A DNA stretch of 64,000 nt from Buttiauxella warmboldiae (GTDB taxonomy: Bacteria; Pseudomonadota; Gammaproteobacteria; Enterobacterales; Enterobacteriaceae), in contig NZ_RPOH01000025.1 of the NCBI RefSeq assembly GCF_003818135.1, positions 1 through 64,000 of the forward strand, in the 5' to 3' direction. Shown here piece by piece: positions 37,368 through 47,614 of this stretch (position 1 is its first letter; the number at the start of each line of letters is the position of its first letter). The notes under the pieces are model-generated. The model was not told the origin of the DNA. It did not search any database and worked only from the letters and a program-made list of their open reading frames with translations. Both the position numbers and the translations under genes were made by a program.

Positions 37368-37392
37368 CAGTGCCGCGCCAGACGCGGCACTG
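37368..37392 (+). terminator. Hairpin after potI
   Basis: CAGTGCCGCG/CGCGGCACTG is a 10-bp perfect stem with a 5-base loop, 26 bases after potI. It is a likely terminator or 3'-end stabiliser of potFGHI. It lies directly before the ybjO start. Confidence 0.65.
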
Positions 37393-37398
37393 TGACGT

Positions 37399-37888
37399 AT
37401 GGAACACGAGGTTTGCGGAAATTTTCAGGAAACGAAGTCAAATACAGGCCAAATTAAACGCTCCTACCTTAGTGCTGGTGGCGGCAATCGCTATTGTGAC
37501 GACGCGTATGCTCGATCTGGTGTTGCTTTTTAACCTGCTCGGGGTGCGTGGAATACTTGATTTTGTTCATCGCAGTGTGCAAACCTGGAACCTGACGCTG
37601 ATTTTCCTCGCAAGCCTGGTGATGCTGTGTATCGAAATACGCTGCGCGTTTGTCATCATCAAGGGGCGCAATTGGGGGCGCTGGCTATTTCTGGCGACGC
37701 AAGTCATTGCCGTGGGATATTTGTGGGCCGCGTCGCTGGGCTGGGGCTATCCAGAGCTTTTCAGTATCCCCGGGGAGTCAAAACGTGAGATTTTCCGTTC
37801 GTTGTTCACTCAGAAGCTCCCCGATCTATTAGTGCTTTTCCTGCTGTTTATCCCAGCGCGGAGTCGGCTTTTTTTCAAACTTCAATAA
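37399..37888 (+). CDS. ybjO: YbjO, inner-membrane protein; 5' end frameshifted relative to the family
   Basis: From about 37448 on the frame encodes a protein with four hydrophobic segments that matches E. coli YbjO to its end (FNLLGVRGILDFVHRSVQTW, WGYPELFSIPGESKREIF). The expected N-terminus lies in another frame: ATG 37399 encodes MEHEVCGNFQETKSNT, which aligns with the E. coli start MEDETLGFFKKTSSSH. One extra base at about 37447 then breaks the frame. The only upstream in-frame start (GTG 37370) lies in the potI hairpin and is not credible; ATG 37509 would lose the first 37 residues. It is probably a recent pseudogene, a re-started gene or a sequencing error. The function of YbjO is unknown. 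Confidence 0.7.
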
Positions 37889-37932
37889 TCGCGTAGTGTT
37901 ACAATCTACGCCCCGGTTTTCAGGACTTAATT

Positions 37933-39060
37933 ATGCATTGCGCGCTCTATCAGGCAAATCGCTGCCGCTCTTGTCAGTGGATTGAACAGCCGATTTCCGA
38001 ACAGCTCACCGCCAAAATGCGTGAGCTTCAGCACCTGCTGACGGGGTGCGCGGTGCAGGAGTGGCGCTTACCCGTCAGTGGCCCTGAGCAGGCATTTCGC
38101 AACAAAGCCAAAATGGTGGTTAACGGTAGCGTAGAAAAGCCGCTGCTGGGAATGCTGCATCGTGATGGAACGCCTGAAGACTTAACCTTATGCCCGCTTT
38201 ATCCTGCCTCATTTCAGGCCGTATTTGCCGTTCTGAAAATCTTTATTGCCCGAGCAGGCTTAACGCCTTATAACGTGGCGCGCAAGCGGGGCGAGCTGAA
38301 ATATCTTTTGCTGACAGAAAGTCAGTTAGATGGCGGCATGATGCTGCGTTTTGTCCTGCGCAGCGAGGCTAAGCTTGAACAGCTGCGCGCGGCGCTGCCG
38401 TGGTTACAGCAGCAGCTTCCACAGCTAAAAGTGATTTCCGCTAATATCCAGCCGGTGCATATGGCGATTATGGAAGGCGAGCAGGAAATCCCGCTAACCG
38501 AACAGCAGACGCTGGCCGAGGAATTTAACGGCGTGCCGCTCTATATCCGGCCACAAAGTTTCTTCCAGACCAACCCAACGGTTGCCGCTTCTTTGTATGC
38601 CAGCGCCCGTGAGTGGGTGCGCGAACTGCCCGTCAAACATATGTGGGATCTATTCTGTGGCGTCGGAGGCTTTGGCCTGCACTGCGCCACGCCCGAGATG
38701 AAACTGACAGGGATTGAAATTGCCCCTGAAGCGATAGCCTGTGCGCGCCAGTCAGCGCAGCTGCTCGGGTTAACAAATATTCACTTCCAGGCGCTGGATT
38801 CCACCAGGTTTGCTACTGAGCAACAGCAGACGCCTGACCTGGTATTAGTCAATCCGCCAAGGCGCGGCATTGGCCAAGCGCTCTGTTATTTCCTCAATAA
38901 CATGGCCCCGCAATATATTATCTATTCAAGCTGCAATGCGCAGACCATGGCGCGGGATATTGCGGCGCTGGCGGAGTACCGGGTTGAGCGCGTGCAGCTA
39001 TTCGATATGTTCCCGCATACGGCGCATTACGAGGTTTTGGCTTTGCTGGTGAGAGTATAG
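37933..39060 (+). CDS. rlmC: RlmC (RumB), 23S rRNA uridine-747 C5-methyltransferase
   Basis: A 375-residue SAM-dependent methyltransferase, the E. coli length. The N-terminus carries the [4Fe-4S] cysteine pattern in [16 protein letters not shown]. The SAM site is [11 protein letters not shown], and the catalytic cysteine lies in [12 protein letters not shown]. It makes 5-methyluridine at position 747 of 23S rRNA. The start is ATG 37933. Confidence 0.96.
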   Translation: MHCALYQANRCRSCQWIEQPISEQLTAKMRELQHLLTGCAVQEWRLPVSGPEQAFRNKAKMVVNGSVEKPLLGMLHRDGTPEDLTLCPLYPASFQAVFAVLKIFIARAGLTPYNVARKRGELKYLLLTESQLDGGMMLRFVLRSEAKLEQLRAALPWLQQQLPQLKVISANIQPVHMAIMEGEQEIPLTEQQTLAEEFNGVPLYIRPQSFFQTNPTVAASLYASAREWVRELPVKHMWDLFCGVGGFGLHCATPEMKLTGIEIAPEAIACARQSAQLLGLTNIHFQALDSTRFATEQQQTPDLVLVNPPRRGIGQALCYFLNNMAPQYIIYSSCNAQTMARDIAALAEYRVERVQLFDMFPHTAHYEVLALLVRV

Positions 39061-39215
39061 TTTTCTCCCTCAGTAGCGGTTTTTTCAAGCATATTCTTGT
39101 GAATGCCAGCAGCATCAACGGCTAACTCGTTTCTCTGGCTTATCGCGATGTTCACCGCATACAAAAATCACAAAGATCGCTCTGCGTTCAAGTGAACGGA
39201 AAACCTGCGAAGCTT

Positions 39216-39254
39216 ACATAACTCACCCTGACAGATTGCCAGCGTGAGTTATGT
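39216..39254. repeat. Perfect 11-bp inverted repeat after artJ
   Basis: ACATAACTCAC (39216-39226) and GTGAGTTATGT (39244-39254) flank a 17-base loop that can itself pair CTG/CAG. It lies 35 to 73 bases beyond the artJ stop and may end that transcript, though it lacks a T run. Confidence 0.6.
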
Positions 39255-39288
39255 ATAAGAGATAGTGCTAGTGGGGGATAGGTTTCTT

Positions 39289-40020
39289 TTACTGCGGGAA
39301 CCACTGGTCACTAATCTTCTTATAGGTCCCGTCAGCTTTAATCGCCGCCAGCGCGCTATTGAGTTTGCTTAACAGCGCCTGATTGTCAGGACGTACCGCG
39401 ATCCCAAGGCCCGTTCCGAAATATTCCGCATCAGTAACATGTTCACCCACGGTAGCTAACTGCGGGTTGGTTTTCAGCCACTCGTTGACTACCGCAGTGT
39501 CACCAAATACGCCGTCAATACGGCCATTTTTCAGGTCGATAATCGCATTCTGGTAGCTGTCGTAAGAGACGGTTTTAACTTCCGGGTGCTTATCCTGGAG
39601 GTATTTCTGGTGCGTGGTGCCGTTCTCCATACCGATACGTTTGCCCTTCAGCTCGTCAAAAGAGTTAAATGCCCCTTTTTTAGCAATCACTACCGCTGAG
39701 TTGGCGTAGTATGGGGTGGTGAAAGAGACTTGTTTGCTACGTTCAGGCGTAATATCCATGCCGGAGATCACCGCATCGTATTTGCGGAATTTCAGCGACG
39801 GGATCAGGCTGTCAAAAGCATGGTTAGTGAATGTGCATTCAGCCTGCATCTGTTTGCATAAAGCTTTAGCCAGATCGATATCGAAACCGACGATCTGGTT
39901 GTTGGCGTCAAGGGATTCAAATGGCGGATAAGTGGCCGAAGAGCCAAAGTTGATTTTCTCGGCGGCGGCCGCGTTAAATGCGGCTGTAGCGAACATAGCG
40001 GCCAGAATAAACTTCTTCAT
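39289..40020 (-). CDS. artJ: ArtJ, periplasmic arginine-binding protein
   Basis: A 243-residue binding protein with signal peptide MKKFILAAMFATAAFNAAAA. The mature part has FGSSATYPPFESLDANNQIVGFD and the family segment GFDIDLAKALCKQMQ. It binds arginine specifically and feeds ArtPQM. It is a separate transcription unit downstream of artM, with its own promoter and two tandem ArgR-type boxes. It is a paralogue of artI in this cluster. Confidence 0.94.
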   Translation of the reverse strand: MKKFILAAMFATAAFNAAAAEKINFGSSATYPPFESLDANNQIVGFDIDLAKALCKQMQAECTFTNHAFDSLIPSLKFRKYDAVISGMDITPERSKQVSFTTPYYANSAVVIAKKGAFNSFDELKGKRIGMENGTTHQKYLQDKHPEVKTVSYDSYQNAIIDLKNGRIDGVFGDTAVVNEWLKTNPQLATVGEHVTDAEYFGTGLGIAVRPDNQALLSKLNSALAAIKADGTYKKISDQWFPQ

Positions 40021-40089
40021 GTGTGTTGCTCCCGTCTGTCATATTTTATGTATTCACCGTTTCCCGGCGTCAAAAAATCATGCCAGCAC

Positions 40090-40128
40090 ATGAATTAATA
40101 TGCAATAAAAATGTATAAATATATTATC
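40090..40128 (-). promoter_or_regulatory. Paired ArgR boxes before artJ
   Basis: ATGAATTAATATGCAATA (40090-40107) and ATGTATAAATATATTATC (40111-40128) are two ARG-box-like palindromes with the usual 3-base spacing. They lie 70 to 108 bases before the artJ start. Arginine repression is inferred, as known in E. coli. Confidence 0.55.
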
Positions 40129-40135
40129 AGGGGCG

Positions 40136-40162
40136 AAAAAAAAGGCGGAGGATCCGCCTTTT
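40136..40162 (-). terminator. Terminator of artPIQM
   Basis: On the minus strand AAAAGGCGGA/TCCGCCTTTT is a 10-bp stem with a 3-base loop running into eight T. It lies 20 bases after artM. Confidence 0.9.
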
Positions 40163-40181
40163 CAGGATGAGTGACTGCCGC

Positions 40182-40850
40182 TTAATTACGTCTTTCAAAC
40201 GCCAGCGCATGGCGCTCAATAATGCGCATTAACAGCGTCAAAATTCCGTTTACCACCAGATAAACCAGCCCTGCTGCGCCGAATACCATGACATCGTAAG
40301 TGCGCCCATACAGTAACTGCCCATGACCCATCACCTCCATCAGCGTAATGGTGTAGGCAAGAGAGGTGCTTTTAAACACCAGAACCACTTCGTTGGAGTA
40401 AGAGGAGAGCGCGCGTTTAAATGCATAAGGAAGCAAAATAGCGAGCGTGTCTTTCTTACTCATTCCTAATGCGCCGCATGACTGCCACTGGCCATCCGGA
40501 ATGGCGCGGATCGCACCATAAAATAGCTGCGTGGTATAGGCTGCGCTGTTCAACGACAGCGCAATCAAGGCGCACAGCCAGGGTTCAGAAAGCAGGTGCC
40601 ACAGCACCGGGTAGTTCTGAATGGCAGGAAACTGACCCGGGCCGTAGTAAATCAGGAAGATTTGCACCAGCAAAGGCGTACCGGTAAACAACGTAATATA
40701 GGCACGGACGATATGCACTAATACCGGTGTTTTCAGCGTCAGAACGATGGTGAAAAGCAGCGATAAAATCAGCGCCACGATAATCGATGCCACCGTGAGC
40801 GTCAGGCTGGTGTGCAGGCCCTTCAACAGTTCCGGTAAATATTCAAGCAT
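40182..40850 (-). CDS. artM: ArtM, permease of the arginine importer
   Basis: A 222-residue inner-membrane permease of the polar amino acid type, with the coupling loop SCGALGMSKKDTLAI. It is the last gene of artP-artI-artQ-artM. Its start codon touches the artQ stop (1-base overlap). It pairs with ArtQ. Confidence 0.95.
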   Translation of the reverse strand: MLEYLPELLKGLHTSLTLTVASIIVALILSLLFTIVLTLKTPVLVHIVRAYITLFTGTPLLVQIFLIYYGPGQFPAIQNYPVLWHLLSEPWLCALIALSLNSAAYTTQLFYGAIRAIPDGQWQSCGALGMSKKDTLAILLPYAFKRALSSYSNEVVLVFKSTSLAYTITLMEVMGHGQLLYGRTYDVMVFGAAGLVYLVVNGILTLLMRIIERHALAFERRN

Positions 40851-41566
40851 CAGCCGGGTCTCCGTTCAAAACGTGTCGCTCGCTGGTCAATACGCTTCAG
40901 AACGTACTGGCTGATGAGGGTGATCACGAGGTAGATCGCGGCGGCAACCACATACCAGGTAAAGGGCTCCTGGGTACGGGTGGCGATACTCCTGGTTTGT
41001 AACATCAGATCGTTGACGCTAATCAGCGACACCAGCGCGGTATCTTTCAGCAATACCAGCCACTGATTGCCTAAACCCGGCAGCGCATGACGCCACATTT
41101 GCGGCATCACCAGACGGAAGAAAATCGCCGCTTTCGACAGCCCTAACGCCTGGCCGGACTCCCACTGCCCAACCGGCACGGCTTTGAGTGCGCCACGCAA
41201 AGTTTGCGACGCATAAGCCGAATAGAGCAGGGAGAGGGCAATCACGCCGCACAGGAATGGGCTGACATCGAAATTCTCAATCTGCAGCTGGACAGGGATC
41301 TGGGCAAAACCGAGGTTTACGACAAAACCATCCGAGAGGATCAGCAATAGCTGTGAGGCGCCGAAATAGATAAACAGCACCACCAGAATTTCAGGCAGGC
41401 CGCGCAGCACCGTTACCAGAGCTGAACCCAGCCAGGCAATCGGACGCCATTTCGCGGACTCCCATACGGCGAAAATCATCGCCAGAGCCAGACCGATGAT
41501 TAACGCACAAACGGCAAGGCCGACGGTCATCCCGGCGGCGCTCGCTAAAGGAAACATTTCGTTCAT
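40850..41566 (-). CDS. artQ: ArtQ, permease of the arginine importer
   Basis: A 238-residue inner-membrane permease with the coupling loop [17 protein letters not shown]. The N-terminus [19 protein letters not shown] matches E. coli. It is five bases downstream of artI, so translation is probably coupled. Confidence 0.95.
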   Translation of the reverse strand: MNEMFPLASAAGMTVGLAVCALIIGLALAMIFAVWESAKWRPIAWLGSALVTVLRGLPEILVVLFIYFGASQLLLILSDGFVVNLGFAQIPVQLQIENFDVSPFLCGVIALSLLYSAYASQTLRGALKAVPVGQWESGQALGLSKAAIFFRLVMPQMWRHALPGLGNQWLVLLKDTALVSLISVNDLMLQTRSIATRTQEPFTWYVVAAAIYLVITLISQYVLKRIDQRATRFERRPG

Positions 41567-41571
41567 TCAGA

Positions 41572-42303
41572 TTACTTCTGGAACCATTTTTCGTAGATGG
41601 TCTGGTAAGTCCCATCCTTCTTCACTTTTTCCAGCGCGGTGTTGAACTTCGCCTGCAAATCAGTGTTGCCCTGGCGCACAGCGATGCCCAGACCGGTACC
41701 GAAGTAGCCTTTGTCCGTCACTTTGTCACCAATAGCCGCCAGTTTAGCTTCTGCTTTCAGCCACTCGGTCACTACCGCGGTGTCGCCAAATACCGCGTCG
41801 ATACGGCCATTTTGCAGATCCAGTTTCGCATTCTGGTAGCTGTCGTAAGGAACTACGATGATTTCTGGATGCTTATCCATAATAAATTTCTGGTGCGTGG
41901 TGCCGTTCTGCACGCCAACTTTCTTGCCTTTCAGGGCTGCGATATCCGCAACTTTACCTTTCTGACCGATAAACAGAGCCGAGTTATCGTAGTAAGGGTT
42001 GCTGAACAGCACCTGTTTTTCACGCTCAGGCGTGATGTCCATACCCGCCATAACCGCGTCGATACGACGGAATTTCAGGCTCGGGATCAGGCTGTCGAAA
42101 GACTGGTTGGAGAAGGTGCAGGTAGCCTCTATCTCTTTACACAGCGCGTTAGCCAAATCGACATCAAAGCCCACGATTTGGTTGCTGGCATCCATAGATT
42201 CGAACGGAGGGTAAGAGGCTTCCGTTGCGAAACGAATAGTTTGTGCAGCCGTCGCGGAAAGGCTCAGGCTGGCTAATAAGGTGGCAAGCAGAACTTTTTT
42301 CAT
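41572..42303 (-). CDS. artI: ArtI, periplasmic binding protein of the arginine importer
   Basis: A 243-residue binding protein with signal peptide MKKVLLATLLASLSLSATA and mature start AQTIRFATEASYPPFES. It is close to ArtJ in sequence (the DITPER and NGTTHQK segments are shared). The ATG at 42303 is preferred because it gives a clean signal peptide. It lies 20 bases after artP. Confidence 0.95.
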   Translation of the reverse strand: MKKVLLATLLASLSLSATAAQTIRFATEASYPPFESMDASNQIVGFDVDLANALCKEIEATCTFSNQSFDSLIPSLKFRRIDAVMAGMDITPEREKQVLFSNPYYDNSALFIGQKGKVADIAALKGKKVGVQNGTTHQKFIMDKHPEIIVVPYDSYQNAKLDLQNGRIDAVFGDTAVVTEWLKAEAKLAAIGDKVTDKGYFGTGLGIAVRQGNTDLQAKFNTALEKVKKDGTYQTIYEKWFQK

Positions 42304-42323
42304 GGTTATTTTCCCCGGATACA

Positions 42324-43052
42324 TCAATGTGACAGATAGAATTTAAACGCTTCGGTCTGTGGTTGTGCGAAGCAACTCGCATCGCCTTGTTCAACGATAT
42401 GGCCATTTTCCATATACACCACGCGGCTTGCGGTTTTACGCGCCACTTCCACTTCGTGGGTCACAATAACCTGAGTGATGTTGGTTTCGGCCAGCTCACG
42501 AATAATGCTGACGATCTGCGCGGTGATTTCCGGGTCCAGTGCTGCGGTGGGCTCATCAAACAGCAGGATCTGCGGCTCCATCATCAGGGCACGAGCAATC
42601 GCGACGCGCTGCTGCTGGCCACCGGACAGGTGCAGCGGATAGCGGTCCATATAAGGATTCAGGCGTAAACGCTCAAGCAGTTTATTGGCCCGCAGGCGCG
42701 CTTCATCTTTGCTGATACCCAGCACGCGACAAGGCGCTTCCATCAGGTTTTGCAGCACGGTGAGATGAGGCCAGAGATTGTATTGCTGGAACACCATGCC
42801 CACGTTGCGGCGCAGCTCACGAATGGCTTTATCGCCAGGTGCCTTAGCAAAGTCGAAGCGGTTATCTGCAATGGTGAGCTGCCCGGAGCGCGGCATCTCA
42901 AGGAGATTGAGTACGCGCAGCAGCGAGCTTTTACCTGCGCCACTTGGACCAAGCAGCACCAGCGTTTCGCCCTGTGGGCAACTAAGGGTGATATCGAACA
43001 GCGCCTGATGAGCGCCGTAAAAACAATTAATGCCGTTTAGTTGAATACTCAT
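42324..43052 (-). CDS. artP: ArtP, ATPase of the arginine importer
   Basis: A 242-residue ABC ATPase with Walker [10 protein letters not shown], signature LSGGQQQR, Walker [12 protein letters not shown] and switch histidine in VTHEVEVA. The start [16 protein letters not shown] at 43052 equals the E. coli start; an ATG two codons earlier is also possible. It is the first gene of artPIQM. The 210-base upstream gap contains TTGAATAGCAATTGAA (43062-43077), a possible single ARG box. Confidence 0.95.
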   Translation of the reverse strand: MSIQLNGINCFYGAHQALFDITLSCPQGETLVLLGPSGAGKSSLLRVLNLLEMPRSGQLTIADNRFDFAKAPGDKAIRELRRNVGMVFQQYNLWPHLTVLQNLMEAPCRVLGISKDEARLRANKLLERLRLNPYMDRYPLHLSGGQQQRVAIARALMMEPQILLFDEPTAALDPEITAQIVSIIRELAETNITQVIVTHEVEVARKTASRVVYMENGHIVEQGDASCFAQPQTEAFKFYLSH

Positions 43053-43262
43053 GCGCATAAGTTGAATAGCAATTGAAGCCGCAAAGGGTACCTTTAACAG
43101 AATAGTTATGCAATCTTTGTGCGTTAAAACCTAAAAATAACTGCGCTCATGGCTTAAAGGTAGCACAATATAGCGAGGCGGGAAGGAGGTAAGAATAAAT
43201 GTCGGAGTTATTTAAAAATTCCAGACTATTTACAAGGGTTACTTCTCCCGCCTGAAACAGAG

Positions 43263-43790
43263 TTAATTGGTTACTATTGCCTGACGCAGGCTGCCCGCTG
43301 GAGCATGGCTGTTTTCGCCGAGGTAGCGCACGTCGTCAACGGCCCAGCATTGGCCTTCACGAATCATCAATACTTCATCGTTCCAGCTTTGGCTGCCGCT
43401 GGTGAGTTTCACCCGCAGCGGAATATTGCGCGCGTCGGTATCAGGTATGGTTGACGCAGAGGCTACTTTGGCACCGTCAGCGCCTCCGGCGTTGCTGGTG
43501 AACATATTGCTGCGCATAAAAGCATTTTGCGCATTTGGCGACGCGCTGGTTTTTTGCATTTGCAGTGCGAGCGAGTCGCTGAGGTATGGTCGTAAAGCGG
43601 TACTTGCGCTGCTGCCCTGCGTTTTATGGCTTATTTGATAGTCGTAAAACTGTTGCGCAACGCTATCCGGGCCGCCAGCGATACAGGGGCCGCTGCGGGT
43701 GCCGATGTCTTTAACAGCGGGCGTCACGCTGGTGGTACAGGCCGTGAGTAGCAGCGCGCACGGAACAAGAAGCAGAACTGGGCTGCGCAT
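43263..43790 (-). CDS. ybjP: YbjP, lipoprotein of unknown function
   Basis: A 175-residue lipoprotein precursor with lipobox LLTAC (lipid-modified C18). Conserved parts are NIPLRVKLTSGSQSW and EVLMIREGQCW, with a strong match to E. coli YbjP (CIAGGPDSVAQQFYDYQI). The structure-like DUF3828 region suggests a periplasmic binding role, but none is proven. The residues after the lipobox (TTS) predict outer-membrane sorting. Confidence 0.9.
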   Translation of the reverse strand: MRSPVLLLVPCALLLTACTTSVTPAVKDIGTRSGPCIAGGPDSVAQQFYDYQISHKTQGSSASTALRPYLSDSLALQMQKTSASPNAQNAFMRSNMFTSNAGGADGAKVASASTIPDTDARNIPLRVKLTSGSQSWNDEVLMIREGQCWAVDDVRYLGENSHAPAGSLRQAIVTN

Positions 43791-43897
43791 TTTTATTTCC
43801 TTATCTTCTCAGGAGGACTAACTTAGCATAGCGTATTGCTGGCAAAATGCGTGGCGGGTTATGCGCTAAGATGTTGATACCAGAAGAGGAGAAGCTA

Positions 43898-44221
43898 ATG
43901 CAATTTACCACAACCCCAACGCTCGAAGGGCAGAGCATTACCGAATATTGTGGCGTGGTCACCGGGGAAGCGATTCTGGGGGCCAATATTTTCCGTGATT
44001 TTTTTGCCGGCGTGCGCGATATCGTTGGCGGCCGTTCCGGCGCTTATGAAAAAGAGCTGCGTAAAGCGCGTGAAATTGCCTTCAGGGAGCTGCAGGAGCA
44101 GGCTGAAAGCCTCGGGGCCAATGCTATCGTGGGGATTGATATTGATTACGAAACCGTGGGCAAAGAAGGCAGTATGCTGATGGTGAGCGTCACCGGAACC
44201 GCGGTGAAGACCCGTCGATGA
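43898..44221 (+). CDS. ybjQ: YbjQ, UPF0145 heavy-metal-binding-like pentamer/decamer protein
   Basis: A 107-residue protein, the E. coli length (UPF0145/YbjQ family). The motif [33 protein letters not shown] is near-identical to E. coli. Family members form pentameric rings; the function is unknown. ATG 43898 ([11 protein letters not shown]) follows AGGAGAAG. The stop overlaps the amiD start (ATGA). Confidence 0.93.
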   Translation: MQFTTTPTLEGQSITEYCGVVTGEAILGANIFRDFFAGVRDIVGGRSGAYEKELRKAREIAFRELQEQAESLGANAIVGIDIDYETVGKEGSMLMVSVTGTAVKTRR

Positions 44222-45048
44222 AAAGACGTTTTGCTGCGCTTCTGTTTGCAGCTTTGCTGGCAGGCTGCGCCAGCGAAACCGGCATTGTCGATAAAGGTGA
44301 TTATAAGGTCGATACGCGCCATCGGGCGCAGGCGGCCTGGCCGCGCGTGAAAGTGTTAGTTATTCACTACACCGCCGATGATTTTAGCGGTTCGTTAGCC
44401 ACTCTGACTGACCGCAACGTCAGTTCTCATTATCTCATTCCTGATACGCCCCCCGTTTCCGGCGGCAAACCGCTTATCTGGCAACTGGTGCCTGAAGAAG
44501 AGCTGGCATGGCATGCCGGGGTGAGTTTCTGGCGTGGCGCCACGCGGATTAATGACACTTCGGTTGGTATTGAGCTGGAAAATAAGGGCTACACGCGGCG
44601 GGGCGGGGTAAAACAATTCTACCCGTTCAATGCTGCGCAAATATCAGTACTGGAGAAGCTGGCGCAGGAGATCGTCACTCGCTATCACATTGAGCCGCAA
44701 AACGTGGTTGCCCATGGGGATATCGCCCCGCAGCGTAAAGTCGACCCCGGCCCGTTATTTCCGTGGCAGCAGCTGGCGAAACGGGGCATCGGTGCCTGGC
44801 CCGACCCGGAAAGAGTGGCGTTTTATCTGAACGGCCGCGCTCCTTTTGAGCCGGTAGAGACGCAAAATATGCTCGACCTGCTATCGCGCTATGGGTATCA
44901 GGTCACGCCGGATATGAATACGGAGCAGCAACAGCGGGTGATTCGCGCCTTTCAGATGCACTTCCGCCCGATCCAATACTCGGGCGTGGCGGATGCGCAA
45001 ACGCAGGCTATTGCGCAGGCTTTGCTTGAAAAATACGGCCAGGGTTGA
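44218..45048 (+). CDS. amiD: AmiD, outer-membrane N-acetylmuramoyl-L-alanine amidase lipoprotein
   Basis: A 276-residue lipoprotein with lipobox LLAGC (C17). It has a zinc amidase_2 domain ([10 protein letters not shown] with the first zinc histidine, then [17 protein letters not shown] with the second histidine and aspartate), followed by a C-terminal peptidoglycan-binding three-helix domain. It cleaves the amide between MurNAc and the stem peptide and also acts on anhydro-muropeptides. It overlaps ybjQ by 4 bases, and its stop abuts that of the convergent ybjS. Confidence 0.95.
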   Translation: MKRRFAALLFAALLAGCASETGIVDKGDYKVDTRHRAQAAWPRVKVLVIHYTADDFSGSLATLTDRNVSSHYLIPDTPPVSGGKPLIWQLVPEEELAWHAGVSFWRGATRINDTSVGIELENKGYTRRGGVKQFYPFNAAQISVLEKLAQEIVTRYHIEPQNVVAHGDIAPQRKVDPGPLFPWQQLAKRGIGAWPDPERVAFYLNGRAPFEPVETQNMLDLLSRYGYQVTPDMNTEQQQRVIRAFQMHFRPIQYSGVADAQTQAIAQALLEKYGQG

Positions 45049-46056
45049 TTAACGATGCAGCGTACCGTGGTCGCGTAGCCAGTGGGCGGTACGGCGAATA
45101 CCTTCATCAAGGGTGACAATCGGCTGGTAACCCAGCTCGGTTTGCGCCCGCGTAGTATCCAGCGTTAAATCAAAATTCAGCTTCGACACCCCGTAGTGAG
45201 TCAGCACCGGCTCTTTCGCTGACTTGCTGCCCAGACGCTCCATGCTGCGGGCAATCATATCCAGCATCGGGTAGGGGACGGAACGGATCCGGCAGGTAAT
45301 CTCTAACTCATCAATCAGCTTTTGTACAATGACCCGCAGCGGGCGAGCTTCCATATTAGTGATGTTATAGGCTCGCCCGGAAGGTTGCGTTTCACTCTGA
45401 GTGGCGAGCCACATCGCATGTACCGCATTTTCGATATAGGTCATATCCACCAGCGCTTCGCCGCCGCGCGGCAGTAAAACGCTGCCGTAGTGGCGCATCA
45501 TCTGCACCAGACGCGGGAAAAAGACTTTATCATGCGGGCCGAACAGGCTTTGCGGACGCAGAATGGTAAAGCGGGTATGCGGGTTGGACTGCGCTAACAG
45601 CTGAATTACCTCTTCGCTGGCGGCTTTGCTGCGGGCAAATTCGTTGGCAAAGCGCAGCGGGCGAAAGTCTTCGCTGATATTGCGATGATGGTGGTAATCA
45701 AAGTAGAGCGACGGGGATGAAATATGCACAAAGTTGCGCACGCCCCAGGCCACGGCCCATTCACCTAAGCGGCGAGTGGCGCGGACATTGGCGAGATCGA
45801 ATGCTTCCTGGGTGCCCCACGGTGAGGTAAAGCTTGAGCAGTGCCAGAGCGTGTCGACATCGGCCAGCATCACTTTAGCCTGTGAAGACACCAGCTCGGT
45901 CAGGTCGGCATGAACAAACTCTGCGCCCATTTTTTCCAGCAGTTTACCCATCGCCTCATTGCGACCGGTTGCCCGGACGCTGATACCTTTGGCGCGAAGA
46001 AATTCGACCGCGTTTCGGCCTAAACCGCTGGTGGCGCCCGTTACCAGAACCTTCAT
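45049..46056 (-). CDS. ybjS: YbjS, NAD(P)-dependent epimerase-like protein
   Basis: A 335-residue extended short-chain dehydrogenase. The nucleotide motif [16 protein letters not shown] is at the start and the catalytic-type YxxxK is replaced by a region around [10 protein letters not shown]. The substrate is unknown. ATG 46056 ([13 protein letters not shown]) equals the E. coli start; the frame extends upstream without a better start. It lies 92 bases after ybjT and is probably the last gene of ltaE-ybjT-ybjS. Confidence 0.92.
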   Translation of the reverse strand: MKVLVTGATSGLGRNAVEFLRAKGISVRATGRNEAMGKLLEKMGAEFVHADLTELVSSQAKVMLADVDTLWHCSSFTSPWGTQEAFDLANVRATRRLGEWAVAWGVRNFVHISSPSLYFDYHHHRNISEDFRPLRFANEFARSKAASEEVIQLLAQSNPHTRFTILRPQSLFGPHDKVFFPRLVQMMRHYGSVLLPRGGEALVDMTYIENAVHAMWLATQSETQPSGRAYNITNMEARPLRVIVQKLIDELEITCRIRSVPYPMLDMIARSMERLGSKSAKEPVLTHYGVSKLNFDLTLDTTRAQTELGYQPIVTLDEGIRRTAHWLRDHGTLHR

Positions 46057-46148
46057 GTCGACCAACTCATCATAATTGAGATTTACGCTGCGCATTTTTC
46101 CGTGAAATGGCAGCGCTTGCAATGGGGAAAGCTAAAGATTAGGAGGAG

Positions 46149-47597
46149 TTAACGGACTTTATGTGACAATTTTTGCGAAAGCTGGCAAATTCGGCGGGCC
46201 ATACCGCGAAAAATGAACAGATGCGCGGGGATCATCACCAGCCAGTAGAATAAACCGGCGCTGCCATGCGGATGCCACCAGGCGCGAACATCCAGGGTGC
46301 GATGTTTGCCGTGGTCGCGCAGGGTGAAAGAAAGACGTCCCAGACCCGGTGCCTTCATGCCAAACAGCAGCGTCAGCTCTTTTTGTGGCTCAACGATAAT
46401 CACCTTCCAGCTGTCGACTAAATCTCCGACTTCAAGCATAGCCCGTTCCGGGCGGCCTTTCGCCAGTTTATGCCCCACCAGCAAATCCATATAGCCGCGG
46501 GTTTGCCACAGAATATTACCGAAGAAATAGCCCTCTTTGCCGCCAATCTGATTCACGACTTGCCACAAATCTGCCAGCTCAGCCGAAGTTTTTAATGTAC
46601 AACCCGCCTGTTTGGGGAAGAAACCATATTCTGGCCGCCAGCGGGCATACGCCTGGGCGTCGTAACCCCAGTCCTGGGAGTTTGCCAATTTGTGTTCATC
46701 CTCAAGCGTGGCACGAACAGCCTCGTCAAAGGTGAGCAGTCGTTGTGGGATAAGCCTGCGTAACTCACGATCGTCAGCCAGCAGATCGTGCTTTAACCCC
46801 TGGATTAGAGCCTTCGCTATGGTTGGCGGCACTGAGGTAATCATGTTGAGAAACCACACTGAGATCCAGCTCGTCGGGAACGGGATGGGAATCAGCGGGC
46901 GTTTTTTACCGCTTACCGCCATAAAGCGCTCGAACTGCTGCTGATAGCTCAGCACTTCCGGCCCTGCGGCTTCAAATAAGCGATTTTCCTGCGAAGGATG
47001 ATTGAGCAGTTCGACTAAATAATGCAGCAAATTTTCCAGCGCAATCGGCGTGGTGCGCGAGCGCACCCAGCGCGGCGGCGTCAGAACCGGCAGGTTATAG
47101 ACCATATCGCGCATCACTTCGAAGGCGGCGGAACCGGCACCGACGATAATACCGGCCCGCACTTCGGTGACGGGAACGCCTGAGTCGCGCAGGATATCTG
47201 CTGTTAGCTGGCGAGCGCGCAGATGTTCAGAATCGCCATCGCCATCGGCGGCTTGCAGGGAACTCAGGAATATCAGCTGCTTTACCGGATGCTCGCGCAG
47301 GGCATCGCGTAAGTTGAGTGCGGTCTGGCGTTCATGGGCCACGAAATCCGCACCGTCACCCATGCTGTGCACCAGGTAATACAGCGTATCGACGTTTTCC
47401 AGCAGCTGAGGAAGGGTTTCCGGCCACTGCAAATCGACATGGCGGCAGGCCACGTCCGGCCAGGGTTGTTTCTCCAGCCACTCCACCCGCCTTGCGGCAG
47501 CCGTCACCTGATGTCCGGCTGCCGCAAGTTGCGGCACCAGATGCTGCCCGATATAGCCGCTTGCTCCGAGCACCAGAATATTTTGTGGCTGTTTCAT
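46149..47597 (-). CDS. ybjT: YbjT, NAD(P)-binding protein with a DUF2867 domain
   Basis: A 482-residue protein. The first 300 residues are an atypical SDR domain ([18 protein letters not shown]). The last 170 are a DUF2867 domain rich in aromatic residues ([31 protein letters not shown]), with a hydrophobic end that may touch the membrane. The function is unknown. The start is ATG 47597. It lies 17 bases after ltaE. Confidence 0.9.
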   Translation of the reverse strand: MKQPQNILVLGASGYIGQHLVPQLAAAGHQVTAAARRVEWLEKQPWPDVACRHVDLQWPETLPQLLENVDTLYYLVHSMGDGADFVAHERQTALNLRDALREHPVKQLIFLSSLQAADGDGDSEHLRARQLTADILRDSGVPVTEVRAGIIVGAGSAAFEVMRDMVYNLPVLTPPRWVRSRTTPIALENLLHYLVELLNHPSQENRLFEAAGPEVLSYQQQFERFMAVSGKKRPLIPIPFPTSWISVWFLNMITSVPPTIAKALIQGLKHDLLADDRELRRLIPQRLLTFDEAVRATLEDEHKLANSQDWGYDAQAYARWRPEYGFFPKQAGCTLKTSAELADLWQVVNQIGGKEGYFFGNILWQTRGYMDLLVGHKLAKGRPERAMLEVGDLVDSWKVIIVEPQKELTLLFGMKAPGLGRLSFTLRDHGKHRTLDVRAWWHPHGSAGLFYWLVMIPAHLFIFRGMARRICQLSQKLSHKVR

Positions 47598-47614
47598 CGT
47601 CCCTGGCTCCGAGC

